DNA of 64,000 bases from Scleromitrula shiraiana (lineage: Eukaryota; Ascomycota; Leotiomycetes; Helotiales; Sclerotiniaceae). The notes below the pieces were generated by a model. That model was not told the origin of the DNA. It saw only the letters and a program-made list of their open reading frames with translations, and did not search any database. The stretch covers positions 4,142,501 to 4,206,500 of the forward strand of contig JABELC010000001.1 of NCBI GenBank assembly GCA_028455995.1. Reading direction: 5' to 3'. Positions 48,838-60,962 of this stretch are shown one piece after another. Position 1 is the stretch's first letter; each line of letters opens with the position of its first letter. The translations under genes and the position numbers were made by a program.

Positions 48838-49831
48838 AACTTGGATTCCATTTATAACTGGTATTATTGGGACTGTTGGGATTACTCCAGGATGTGCAAG
48901 CCAGAGGAGGGAGGAAGCCATGATTTTAAGTTTTGTCATCATGATTTGAATGAAATGAAACTGAGGTTCTGGCCTTTGACTATTTTGAACAAATTGGGAA
49001 CTGGAACATCCTTCCATTTGAATATATGGGCCGGATCTAAGCATTAGCAATATAATACAGAACAATATAATCATATCGTCCACGGACTTGAATTTCTCAC
49101 TGCATTTCTCGTATGCAAGTTTAAAACAAGCTTACTACTACTTACTTATTGAGTATACATGTCTTGAATAGATGTCACAAAACGGATTAGCTCGATAGCC
49201 ATCATCACATGTGCTGGTTGTACGCCATGACCTTATGAGGGGTTTTTTTGCTCGGTATTCATATATGAATATACTCATAGTGATATACGGAGTAGTTGTT
49301 GAATAGTTCCTTCTTTTCATTATGGTAATACTGATGATATCTGCCTTAATAAATATCCATCGAATCGAAATTGAGAATTAACAGCCCCTATATATCTCTA
49401 ACTGGGAATTGTGGTTTGATATGTGTAAGTCGTACAATTGCAAGAAAATTGATCGTATTTGTTTCTAATCATGAATTTGCATCTACTCTACAAAAAATGT
49501 TCTAGAATATCTCAAAAAGTAGATCTGTACCCAATTCTCCTGAGCCCATCCGCACTTTTAATCTAATAATAATAAATCTAATGCACCCCAGGATATATAT
49601 GCGATGATACTGTAAAAAGTCCGGGGATTTTTAACCTCGTCTCAGTCTTTTTCCTATATTCACACCCCCTACCGATGAATATCATTTATAATATATGGTG
49701 CACCCCCAATAATATCAAAAACATATTCCTTACTATGTTGAAACTGCCAAACTACGCTACATACAATAAAATATGATTGTATATGATAAAACCAGCTTCG
49801 AATTGTATCTTCAGACCTGGAACCAGTGATA
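48838..49831. other. intergenic, no supported gene
   Basis: About 1 kb, AT-rich; the promoter of the Zn2Cys6 regulator lies at its right end. No repeat array. Confidence 0.45.
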
Positions 49832-52633
49832 ATGGATTCTTATTCAATGACTAGCAGCTTACAATCTGCTCCTGGATATCAACATGGAATATACCCTCAA
49901 TATCAAGAGGAACATCCAAATGAACAACTTGATACCGAGGTTACTACTAAAAAATCTCAGCCATGTCGTCGAGTCTTTCGAAGGTAAGAGAATCTCAATT
50001 CAAACAAAGTGCTGATATATGGATGTATAATTTACTGAATTTTCAGACCTCGGGCAGGTCGAGCATGCGGGGTAAGTGTGTTGAAGATCACTCCCTGACA
50101 AAACACTAATACTAATATATTGATAGATGTGCCATTCAAGAAGAGTATGAATAATGGCTCACGTCTCTACAATTTTATTGATTTGGAAGATTAACAAAAA
50201 CTAGGTTCGATGTGATGCAGGATCTCGCGGCACGCCGTGCACGAACTGTGAAGCGTTCTTCTTAGAGTGCAGCATTCCACCAAGAAAAAAGAATAGACAA
50301 GGAACAGCTGTGAGTGACAGAAGAAAATCATCTTTAATCTCAGGGTCAGTCCTCTTTGCCCCATCGCTTTTGCAACTTTGATCTCCGTATACTTACCTAT
50401 TAGTAGAAGCAGACGAAATGTCTACTCTACTCACGAGAAAAATGATGTTGAAGTCGAACTTCCTAGGCCCGTTGCGGCTGATCCTGCGGAATTTGCTTCA
50501 TTAATCCTTCAAGCAGACCAGCATATAGCGCAACAGCCAGACACAACCAAAGCATATGTTAAGTTGATAAGTCCAGGCATGTCATCATCCGCAATCGAGA
50601 ATCCTGGAAGAGTCGCATATTTGCAAGAAAAGTCGACATTGGCTTTTCTCTTAAATGAATATGCAGACTCTAGCGATACGGTTCACTATCCATTGCCCGA
50701 ACTTGACGGAAACGGAAAGCCCGTTGCTACCAAAATGAATGAAGTAGAGATAGAAATTCTACGCAAAAGAGGGGCACTAGAACTTCCACCAAGGGATATA
50801 TGCGAAGAATTAATCGAGGCGTACTTCAAATGGGTAGCTCCGGTTGTTCCTATTATTAACAAAACCCGATTTATGCAGCAATGGCACAATTTGGACAATC
50901 AACCTTCCTTACTACTAACTCAAGCAATGCTATTGGCAGGATCTAGAGTTTGCACTACGTCCATATTATTAGACGAGAATGGGTCTCCAATTCCTTCTGC
51001 AACAATCTTTTATAAAAGAGCAAAGGCTCTATATGATGCGGATTATGAAGAGGACCGTATTATTATAGTTCAGGCGCTCATTCTTCTGGGCTGGGTAAGC
51101 GGGTAGCTATTACTTCCAACCTATGTGTGGATGCTAATTTCTGACTTAGTACTGGGAGGAACCAGGTGTCGTTACCAAAAACGTGTTTTACTGGAATGGC
51201 CTTGCAACTACTATTGCCCATGGTTTCGGGATGCATCGGAGCTCTGAAGGCTCACGATTGAGTCAGGCGGATAAGAGGCTTTGGAAAAGGATATGGTGGA
51301 CCTTGTATGCTCGAGACAGATCCGTATCCGTTGCTCTTGGACGACCAGCCCATGTCAACCTTGAAGATTCTGATGTGGAAATGATTGTTGAAGAAGATTT
51401 CATAGACGATTGTGGGCCTCAGGATCAAGTACATGTACAATTCTTTCTCCAATACGTCAAAATATGCGAGGTTATGGACATCATTCTCGATCAACATTAT
51501 TCATTAAAGTCTAGACAAAGGGAGAGAAGTCCAGATGTACTTCAAATGTGTGACCTGGCTCTGAAAGATTGGTTACAGAACTGCCCGAGACAAGTGCGGT
51601 GGAACCCTTTACACAATGATCAGTTCTGGCCTGCGTATCTCTATTCAATTTACCATACAGTCAAATGTCTTCTTCATCGCGCCTACCTTCCAACCGTGGC
51701 ATCATCCTCGGAATTCCACTCAAAACTAGACATCTCTCACAACGCAGCCTTTCAATCTGCAAGCGCAATCACGTCAATAATAGAAAGTATGATCACCCAT
51801 AATGAGATAAAACAGGCTCCACCCTTTTTGTAAGAAATTTGAGTTGGCTAAGATCAATAGCTGCTGACCTCCCACAGAATATATGCTTTATTGTCTGCCT
51901 TAATGATTCACGTGTACGAACTTCAAACAAGATCGACGTCAGCTAATATACCTTCACAAAAACGAATATCGACCTGCATGTCTGCCTTGGAAAAACTTTC
52001 CGATGTATGGCTGGTAGCTAAAATGGTTCAGGATTTATTCGACACGATTTTGACAGCGGCGGGCCTTGCAGGTTATACTATAGAGGATACAAAGCGCTAT
52101 AAGCAAATCGGAACTCAAAGAGTTCCGGTCTATAGTTTTGTACCAGCTACATCTGCTACTTTGCAGTCCTCAGGAGCCCACAAGAATAAGACGCCTGCTT
52201 TAACTACAGCCTTACTTGCGCATAGAGACGCGATTCTCCATTATGTGACCGGTACTCGTTCCCCAAAACGCGAGGGCCAGGACAGCGATGCCAGTCTCGA
52301 TTTGGCGGATTTTAATGCACCATCTACACAGAGTCTTGATTCTACAACTGGACCTCATCACCACGCGCAAGGTGTTCCAAATCCTGTTGTTCAATGGACA
52401 AATTGTATGGTACCTGCAACAATACAGGGCAATTTGCAATTTCAAGATTCTATATCTATCGAGAACATGAATTACATGCCAAATCAAATGGGTTGGATAC
52501 AACCGGACTTCCAGAATATGATACCTACTACTTTGAACGTCGGAGACTGGTAAGTTTCGATTGAGAATGTGACTGGTGCCTTGTGGTTTACTGACACAAA
52601 ATTAATAGGTTCGATTACTTCGGTATGCACTGA
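49832..52633 (+). CDS. Zn2Cys6 fungal transcription factor
   Basis: Eight exons: 49832-49983, 50047-50071, 50127-50144, 50205-50344, 50404-51094, 51150-51829, 51878-52549 and 52609-52633. Phases agree and give 800 aa. The zinc cluster is C58-x2-C61-x6-C68-x8-C77-x2-C80-x6-C87 and is spread over exons 2, 3 and 4, of which exon 2 has 25 and exon 3 only 18 bases. A basic linker follows (PPRKKNRQG). The central region holds the fungal-specific regulatory domain (YFKWVAPVVPIINKTRF, LWKRIWWTLYARDRSVSVAL). The last eight residues (WFDYFGMH) come from the final small exon. The cluster wording (RVRCDAGSRGTPCTNC) resembles AmdR and cutinase-regulator-like factors. The exon 4 donor is GTCAGT, the weakest of the set. 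Confidence 0.9.
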
Positions 52634-54748
52634 GCTTTCAGTACACACTGTAAAGCAACAAAAGTACTTCTTAATGTGGCGATTGAAGCAGAAGGTGTTT
52701 TGATTCGAAGAGAAATTTCGCGTGCTCTCTTGCTGGAATATCGCGGACAGTACATACTGGTCGAATTTTGATTATCGCTCAGCAGGTCTTTGTGTATCAA
52801 AACCAGCAGGCAACACAAGCTCGGGTGGCTGGGTAAGCATGCAGGGTTGATCCAATATAGCTATACATGGTAACCAGAATAGTAAACTGTTGCGATTGGA
52901 TGGATAAATTCAAGGTGATGACTTATTCATGAGGCGAAATTCTCATACCACTCTGTTGGGACTTCTCTATGATTGTTGGAATGAACGATGATTTGTGTAT
53001 CAAAGCTGAAGCTGCAGCCAAGAAGCCTCATGTATCTTCGTGTAGATTCTGGCTTTCATGCTCTGGTTTCCAAGTATCTGTGGCTTCTCCGGACATTTGA
53101 CAACTTTTGACAGCAGCCTCAGACAGCCTTGAATAGCCTCAAGGTTACACTGACAATATTTCGGATCACGAAGTCACGCGTATGATACCTTTTACTACGG
53201 TAATTGCGGATAAAATCCCATTACCACGGGTTGAGCATTTACAGCTTCAAGGAAGGGCATAGGTTGGAGAGTCACCAGATGTATGCAATCGCGGAATATT
53301 CCTCATGCTAATATGGAATGTGGGGAAGTCCTCTAAAGCTTCGTAGACTTAAGTTTACATTACCGACTAAAGTTATGAAAATCATACCTCGTCACCTCGG
53401 TCAGGAAATTCAAGGACTAAATGACAATGTCGAAATGAAGATTTATTCATGCTGTCTTCCGGCCCTGTACTGCCGTAGATCTTTAATGTGGGGAAACCGG
53501 GGTTGCACATGGGGAATGATGCATCGATTGGTAAGTTCAAAGGTTATGTCAGACTACTAGATTGGAATTCTAAAACACCTCGGCATGATACTTATGTGGC
53601 CATTCGAACTTTCAAGATTCGTAGACCTTAAACTTCTACTGTCTTGGTTAAGAAATTGCTTCCAGCGAAAGTATGTACCAGATAGATACAATACAATTAG
53701 CTAAGTTACTAGCAGTGTGATTGAGGGAGCGCATCTTAGTTCCTAGTACAAGAAAATGATGGAAATTTCGATGCTAAAGGAGTCCCGCAAGTTACTAGAG
53801 TGGCATAGTATTTCAATTACTTAAATATCTGGGGCTTATTGATGTGCAAAGTCGTTTTGTGACTTTTAATTCTCCGGATCTCCATCCAAGTGCCACGGAA
53901 TGCTTTGGCGGTCGGCAGTCACCCGGTCTGAGTCGGGATATCCTTGCCAGGATCTGAACGCGTTTAGATTCATAACAGATACGACGCTCCACGTGAGTAG
54001 GCGTGTGACTGAGCTCTTGCACGTCGATGAGTTGAATACTTTGCGTTGGGCTTTTAGAATACCGAGGTATTCTAAACCCAAATATGAGATTGATCAGATG
54101 GAACCCTTTGGATGATGTTCGGATGGAACATCTGCCGATTCTAACGATATCGTAAACATTATGATTGATGTTCAAGATGAAGATCAAATTGAGTGACTTC
54201 ACTTAGGTGTGCTACATCTTAGATGAGGATACTCTACATGTTCGGAAGTATATTAGATTTTGACGACTCCCAAGAGATTCATTCTTTCAAATCTTCGTGC
54301 TGAGCTTCATATCTAGCTAAACTACATGAGACCTAGAAGGAACAACTGGGCACCATTGCATTGTTCAAATATATCCCATCAAACAGTAAAGCCGCTTGAA
54401 ATCTATCTCACCCGAGATCTAAGCAAAACACACAAGAACATATGTACTTGGCATTGGTGCGACAAAAATGTGCGAGGGGCAACATCGAATCTCATTACAA
54501 TTAACCTTCGTATATGTGCCAAATCTTGTAAATACCTCGGGGAAATTTACAATTCTAAACCTTGGTAACAATGATATGTATCTAGTCCTGGAGTGTATAA
54601 ATACTAGGAAAGACCCGACGTCTGCCATCTATCCATCCAGCATCATACCGCATCTCATTTCATACTTATCATATAAACTCCATCTACCACTACCTACAAC
54701 CTCTTCAAAATCTACGTTCAATCATCTACCCATTCCCCAGCCCCAAAA
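52634..54748. other. spacer with diverged direct repeats
   Basis: About 2.1 kb without a supported gene. Two segments near 53313-53350 and 53594-53632 are recognisably related (ATGTGG, then a TTCGTAGAC block followed by AAG/AAACTT), suggesting an old tandem duplication of about 280 bases. Many frames on both strands, none protein-like. It ends with the esterase promoter. Confidence 0.45.
54596..54603 (+). promoter_or_regulatory. TATA box of esterase gene
   Basis: TATAAATA about 145 bases before the esterase ATG, followed by a C-rich leader. Position and sequence fit a regulated fungal promoter. Confidence 0.5.
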
Positions 54749-55605
54749 ATGTACGCCCTCCTAGCTCTCGCCTTCCTCCCTCTCATCCTCGGCAACCCCC
54801 TCCCCCCAACCGTCGAATCCTCCGCCGGCACGGTAAACAGCTCCATAAGCTGCTCAGCGGTGCACATAATAACCGCACGAGCCTCAACCGAGGCCCCAGG
54901 CGAAGGAGCCATCGGAGCCCTAGCCACTCTAATCCAAGGACGAACCACACAATCCGTAACTCGTACCTCGATAGATTATCCCGCGTTGCTTGTTCCCTAT
55001 GAGCCGAGCGTGGCGAGTGGGGTAGCGGCCATGAAATCGGTGATTCGGCAAACTGTTGATGCGTGTCCGAGTGCGAAGATCGTTTTGCTAGGGTATAGTC
55101 AGGGGGCGGAGTGTATTAGTGATTCGTTGGGTGGTGGTGGTGGTGGGGCTTTGGGTGCTAAAACGGCGCCTATAGACTATGATAGGTATGGGTCGCATAT
55201 TGTTGCGGGTGTTATGGTATGATTTTCCCTCTTTCTTTTTTCCCTGTTGCATATGTCAAAGGGAAATCTTGATAGACACACAAGTGCTAATGAATTCCAA
55301 ATCATAAAGTATGGTGATCCACGCTATATCATCTCGGAGTCTTCATTCCATGTTGGTACATGCTTCCAAAATGGTTTATTCCCACGCCTTTCGAATCAAC
55401 TTTTGACGAAATATACAAGTGTGTTGAAGACCTATTGTGATTTCGGTATAACTGCCTCCTCTCAAGTGCGTTCTTGGTACAGTGGCTAATTAAAATAGGT
55501 GATCCATTCTGTTGCTCTGGTCTTGATGTACTTGCTCACCTGGATTACGTTGGGAAATATAACCTTCTTGCGCTCGCATTTGTTATGAGTAAGATTGGCA
55601 GTTGA
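54749..55605 (+). CDS. secreted CE5 esterase (cutinase/acetylxylan esterase)
   Basis: Three exons, 54749-55216, 55310-55445 and 55499-55605, giving 236 aa. A signal peptide (MYALLALAFLPLILG) is followed by a mature chain starting NPLPP. The CE5 family features are present: C35 and TARAST near the start, nucleophile S117 in GYSQG, YGDPRY, NGLFPRLSNQ, then D203 and H215 in the final segment (GDPFCCSGLDVLAHLDYVG). Splicing is needed to bring in D203 and H215, which supports the intron model. The first donor is GTATGA and its acceptor ATAAAG, both weaker than usual. Wording around the triad is closer to acetylxylan esterases than to classical cutinase. It would act on plant wall polymers outside the cell. 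Confidence 0.9.
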
Positions 55606-55914
55606 TAGCATCGAATTGTGGAACCGGAATCTTGTACAGCTTCCTTTTGTTATGAGTCGATGAAATATGGTTTCTTGTATGTAGTTGGGGAATTTATGAG
55701 ATGGGATGAGATAGTGTAGTAGCACTCAACATGCTAACGCAAAATCTCTTTTTGAGAAATTCGGAAATTTATTACTAGTTTATTATGATGTATATGGTGA
55801 GAATTCGTGATGTCTGAAAAGTTGAAGTTATCGTTAGATACATCAATCAAAAATATTTCGCTAAGTAGTCCTCCTATACGCCGTTCCTCATAAAAATAAT
55901 AACGTGAGAAATTA
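55606..55914. other. convergent 3' spacer
   Basis: About 300 bases between the esterase and aquaglyceroporin stop codons; holds both 3' ends. Nothing else seen. Confidence 0.4.
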
Positions 55915-57875
55915 TCACCCTTCATTTTGGAATTCATTTTTGATGTGGCTTGTACCCGCTTCAACCTCCTTCTTGAACCAAGACCATCTTCTATTCGTGT
56001 TTTCCTTAACCTCCTTCCTTGCTTGCTTTCTTCGATTTCGAGGATAATTTACGGGTGATTCGCCGCCCACGAAAATAGCAGCATCATAGAAAAAGCCTCC
56101 TACTAAAGCACCCGAGACCGTTGCACCCCAAGCACCGTAGATCCACCACGCATCTGCAACTGTGAATACTTCCGAACCATACCCCACCGCAGCAGTCGCT
56201 AATCTTGGTCCAAAATCTCGTGCAGGGTTCAAGCATGCCCCAGTCGTATATCCGAACGCCATAGTGAGGACGGTGACTAGTAGTCCTACAATGAGGGCGT
56301 GCATACCTGCTCCGGGAGGTGCATTGGAATCATCTCCTAACGCCAAGATAGCACAAGATAGAATACCAGTCGCGACGAACTCATTGAAGAAACTTGCGGC
56401 TGGGGTTGCGAATGTTGCTGGCTGCGTGTAGAAAGATATTCCGCTACCACCAGCTGATAGAGAAACGTCATTTCCACTGGCTGATAGACCCCCGGCTGCG
56501 TCGTAAGATGCAATTGCGTCTTTGTAAATTCCGTATGCAATAAGACCTGCAAGAAATCCACCGAGAACTTGTGCGATAATATAGATACACGCTTTGCGCA
56601 TAGGTAATCCTCGATATATGCATAATGATAGAGAGATAGCGGGATTGAGATGACCTCCAGAAATTCCACCAGCTACATAAACCCCAATCGTAATTCCAAA
56701 TCCCCAAGCCCAGTTTGTGGATTGATAATTACCTTTGCTCTCGTTTGATATTTGAACAGCAAGGTTAGTTGATATACCGATAAGAACCGCAATCATGGTC
56801 TGTAGTTTGTTAGGGTTAAGGTCTACAAAACAGAGGGTAGAAAACTTACTGCTAAGCATTCGGCAAATGGTTCACGAAACCGAGTTCGAATATTTGCCCA
56901 CGAGTTAAAATTATCTCTCTCTTCTCGAATATAATGTTCCGCCTCTTCACTATTCAAGGACCATTCATCACCAAATTTATCTCCAGCCTCCAAATCGAGA
57001 TCATTAGAGTCCTGTTGGTCGGCTAACCAATCGCTTTGGGTAGTAGCCTGTGTAGTAAGCCTTGATGGGTATTCCTGAACATCCGATAGACGATCCGTTC
57101 TTTGCTCAGCCAAGTCTCCACCATCTTCGAAAGGTGATTGAAAAGGCGCCCATTCATTCATAGGATCGTCTCTTTCTTGTACTGGCGTACCGTATTGACC
57201 AAAACTTCTATTATCCGATTCTTGTCTCTTCACGGATCTATAACTTCGTCTCCTGTCTCGATTTGGTTGGTGTCCATAGCCGCGATCCTCCGGATTCTTG
57301 TTCTCCTGGTTTTTGTTCTCCTGATTCTTATTGCCACGTACTGATTTCCCTTCATCTTCTCTCTGGATTGAAATCATACCAAGCTGGGGTATAGCTTCTG
57401 CGCTGCCGGGTTCGGTATTTTCCGCACGTTTGTTTTCTACCACATTTGGGCGTTTTCCATTGTTGGCCCTCCCCTTTCTCATCCCAGGTCTTACCACTCT
57501 CGGAAAAGGCTTTGCGAGACCCCAAAGAGGAGTATCCTTAGGTTTCTGATAATTGGGATTTAGATCATAGTATTCTTGTTCAACATAACTCTGCTCACGA
57601 GCTCCGAGCTGTTGGTTCCCGGCCAAAGAAAATTGAGGTCGATTCGGGGTCTCTGATTCTTGGTATGTGTTGTTGAGACTTGCATGATTTGGTCGTGTAT
57701 TTGGTTTCTTCGACCTCTTGGAGGGGTAATAGCGAGATTCTGGTCTTCGAACCGAGTTTGGGGTGGTTACCGTTCTTTGTGCATGTGTGCTTCCTTCTCT
57801 CGCAGACGGAACTGCACTTTGTTCCGGTGGATTGTTTGAACCAGCATTTTGCTCCTGGTTTTGGGATTCTGCCAT
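55915..57875 (-). CDS. aquaglyceroporin with long N-terminal extension
   Basis: Two exons, 57875-56850 and 56799-55915 (donor GTAAGT, acceptor CTACAG, phase 0), giving 636 aa. The start chosen is the first in-frame ATG (MAESQNQEQN); the frame runs further up without an ATG. Residues 1-335 are hydrophilic, Asn/Gln/Arg/Pro-rich and disordered. The MIP channel follows from about residue 330 (FREPFAECLATMIAVLIG) with six membrane segments. Pore motifs are GGHLNPA (NPA at 394-396) and GACLNPARDFGPR (NPARD at 533-537). The Asp after the second NPAR marks glycerol-conducting channels. A long cytosolic head recalls yeast Fps1 but is not the same sequence. Osmotic or small-polyol transport at the plasma membrane is likely. 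Confidence 0.9.
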
Positions 57876-59624
57876 ATGTTGAATACTCTTCCCAATTTGG
57901 AATAATATTTCGTTTGAATTCTTTTCGTCTTCTTCACTCAAGCTTTAATTCCTTCTAGAATACTAGCATAGGGGGGTTTCTTTTTCTGAAGGAAAGACAG
58001 ACTTACTCGGGACTTACGATTAATTATTGTATATATTTTTGATGTAGGCAAAAAAATGATAATCAAAAGCAATTCGTCATTGTTGTTGATGCGTATAATT
58101 AGTGGGCACTTTCTGATAGTAAAGACTCTAAGACATGGAGAGAGGTAGGCGATCATTCCAAGGTTAGTTTGATAGTGAAAGTTTTGATGCATATTGTGGA
58201 TATCTTTTGATGGATAATATTTCCTCAACTAACAATTTTCTCTCACGTTTTCTCTGATTTTAATAGTTTTGGTAGATTTATTTCAGAACTAACGGAGCAA
58301 TTGTTCCTGACTTTTGAGTCCTGAGATGCCACTCACCGTGCTTGAATCGATCCGAGTCGCCAAGAACTCAAGGAGAAGTACCAGTTGGTACAGTAGTGAG
58401 TGGGTAGTGGACCATCACATCACGCCTTATCCATACATGATACATAGATAGTATGTATTTTGTACTGTATTCCTGTAGGGATTCCTTATGAGCGGCAATA
58501 CCGGTAGTGATCGGAGATGTTGAAGCCTTTACTTTGTTTACGATCTTCCTCGGACCTTCCGAGCCTTCTTACCTTCTCTTGCCTTTTGGTGGGAGCGGAG
58601 ATCTCTCCTAGCGAAGTGGAAGCTTGTTTTTTACCATGAATCTTCCTTGTTGTTGTCCACTTCGTTTTCCTCCCAATGCCCTTCTTATGGGTCATCACAT
58701 GATCTCGGTCCGACTTCCGATGTCAATGATCTCGATACTGTATCTAGTCGAGCGAGTGTATCTTGTTAGATGGGAATTCTCTTTTTCCACTCTTTTCCAT
58801 ATATTCGACATTTCTCCATGCCATGTCTACTGCCCTGATTGATACAGTAGTTCTAGAGATTAATAAGTATGAGCAGAATTATATAATAGTTCAAAATGGT
58901 GGCAGAATGAAAGCGGTAAGATACCCATCAAGTTTCAAAATACTTTTGAAGGCAAACCTTTTCCTATTTCGATATTGATCAACATAACTTCAGCCTTTTT
59001 GGAACTCTTATGTTTATCAGCCGTGATGAATGAGTGAAAGAAGAATTAAAGTTAGCGTCATGATTATCCGGAGTTCCACTCCCATTAAAACTGACAGCTT
59101 TGATAATGAGGAGGCACGGGAGGTTCGTCAGAAATAAGTGTTGCTGTCGAATCAAAATTAGAAGGAATATCAAGTTGTGGATACGCAATTAATCCCTACG
59201 TGTCTTGGAAATACCTCCGTTTGTTGGACTGATGCTGAAAAGCTCCAGGGGTTGACAGCACTATCGTTTGGTGGGTTAATGTTGAAAAACTCCAGAAGTT
59301 GGTAATGAATGAATCGACAAGGAACTTCCGGGGTCTCGATGAGTTTATCAGGATTCTTACAATTGCCAACAGGCTTGTTACCACTGAAATTTGACGATCT
59401 GTTCCATCATGTATGGACGATCACTTCTACACATCGAGAATTTGAACATCCAAAATATCCCAGTATGAACAAACATCAGGGTGGAAAAGTTAGCCGCAAA
59501 CAATCCCCATTACGCCCTTACGTCCAACACCACATCAACCAAAAGAAACCCTTCGAAAAGACCATCGATGAATTTCAAACGCCGCTAGTCTTGTTCCTCA
59601 TCCTCCTCGTTCTTTCCATCGTTT
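57876..59624. other. spacer before NRPS relic
   Basis: About 1.75 kb with no supported gene. The sense frame at 59309-59794 is antisense to the relic and is rejected. Confidence 0.4.
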
Positions 59625-60945
59625 TTACGTCATCTTTGAAAACCCTGGTAGCATTGACATCGGATTATTCCAATTCTCAGGGTTTTCAATCCATTCAAGA
59701 ATATCAAACATGTTATCCACATAACTTCCAACTGCCTTCGAATCTACCTGCGCTTCATCCCATAAAACTTTACAGAGTAAAAGTTCTGTATTAAACATTC
59801 CACAATTCCAGAAGAAGCCGCTACGCATTATCAGTCATATGTGAGGGTGTGCAAACAAGGGAGACTTACCAATCAGGCCAATCTATCCGTACTAGAGAAT
59901 TCAAATGCTTATAGTCATTCAAATGAGGGTATCTAGACTTGATACTTGCATTCCAATTAAACAATTGTCTCGTCGCGGCACTTTGAGCAATTGTCCCTTC
60001 TTCGTATAGTGCAGCATAGATTTTCGCCGATGGTGCATGTGCATGCATGCTTAACTCTTCTTGGTAATCACTAAGTCGTTTTAGTAGCTCATCACAGGTT
60101 TCTGTTGGCATCACTTCGACCACATTTATTGTCTTAGTCAAATTAGGACCATCAATATCCATTGTGGGTGGAGAAATCTTGACCCACTCAGGAAGAAAGG
60201 GCCAGAATTGATCCAAATCGTAGTTTACAAACATTGCATATGATTGTTTCGTCATATGGATGTTGAATAGTGAGATTGACGTTCTGAAAACGTGCTGGAG
60301 TTATCAAATACCATAGCAAGTATTTCTGAATGGCTCAGTATGGGTAACTCCGTGACGAGAGTTTGGAACACAGCTTGTGTTGGACGGAGTACAATATGAA
60401 CAGCGGTTTCGCCTGGAACCTGGGCCCCCAAATGTACGAAGGGTTGGCTGTGCTGAAATGATTTTCTCCAATGCCATTCGAACTTCGGCTAGACTTCGAT
60501 TTTCAACCTCGAAGGCCCTTCTATGACGGAAGGTTTGTGGTGTCTGGCCTTTAGCAGCACTCTGGAATACATCTCTAATAGGCAGAATATCTTCGACGTC
60601 ATACAATGACAATCTATAACCACTAGCTACTTCAGTCGTGACTCGCATGAGGCGGTCTAAATCCTGCGTTATGTTGATCAGACGCCCCGCATGAATTTCT
60701 TTCCATGATTAGAAATTTGCGTGGATTTGGCTTGGTCCTGATCCTGTATTGTTTTCGACGAGCATTTCGTCTTGGTTGGAATTAGTTCGTTGATCCAAAA
60801 GCTTTGCTTGTTCTTCAATGCTCTTTTTGCAAATAAGATCCGGTAGTGGTATTTTCTTGCCCAATCTCTTCAAAACAATTCCATAGAATCCTAAAGCTGT
60901 AATGCTGTCACTAAGGTCTGCCACCGGATCAGTAACAGATATTCT
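59625..60945 (-). pseudogene. decayed NRPS thiolation-condensation segment
   Basis: Read on the minus strand from about 60945: a thiolation domain (VTDPVADLSDSITALGF, with the phosphopantetheine Ser in DSI, then IPLPDLICKKSIEEQAKLL), an in-frame stop at 60709-60711, a condensation-domain start (YDVEDILP, then LEKIISAQPTLRT), and a frame change at the C-run 60425-60429, after which VPGETAVHIVLRP continues. A second frame change near 60270 precedes TKQSYAMFVNY, where the expected HHxxxDG motif is missing. The end is better preserved (FNWNA, VRIDWPDW, intron at about 59869-59821 with GTAAGT donor, then FWNCGMFNTELL and VLWDEAQVDSK). Adenylation and most of the thiolation domain are absent. Non-functional remnant of a peptide synthetase. 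Confidence 0.8.
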
Positions 60946-60962
60946 TCAGGGTATTCACTTAA

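Noticed and set aside
59309..59794. 161-codon plus-strand frame
   Set aside because: It runs antisense to the NRPS relic, whose minus-strand reading (WNCGMFNTELL) is a recognisable condensation-domain end.
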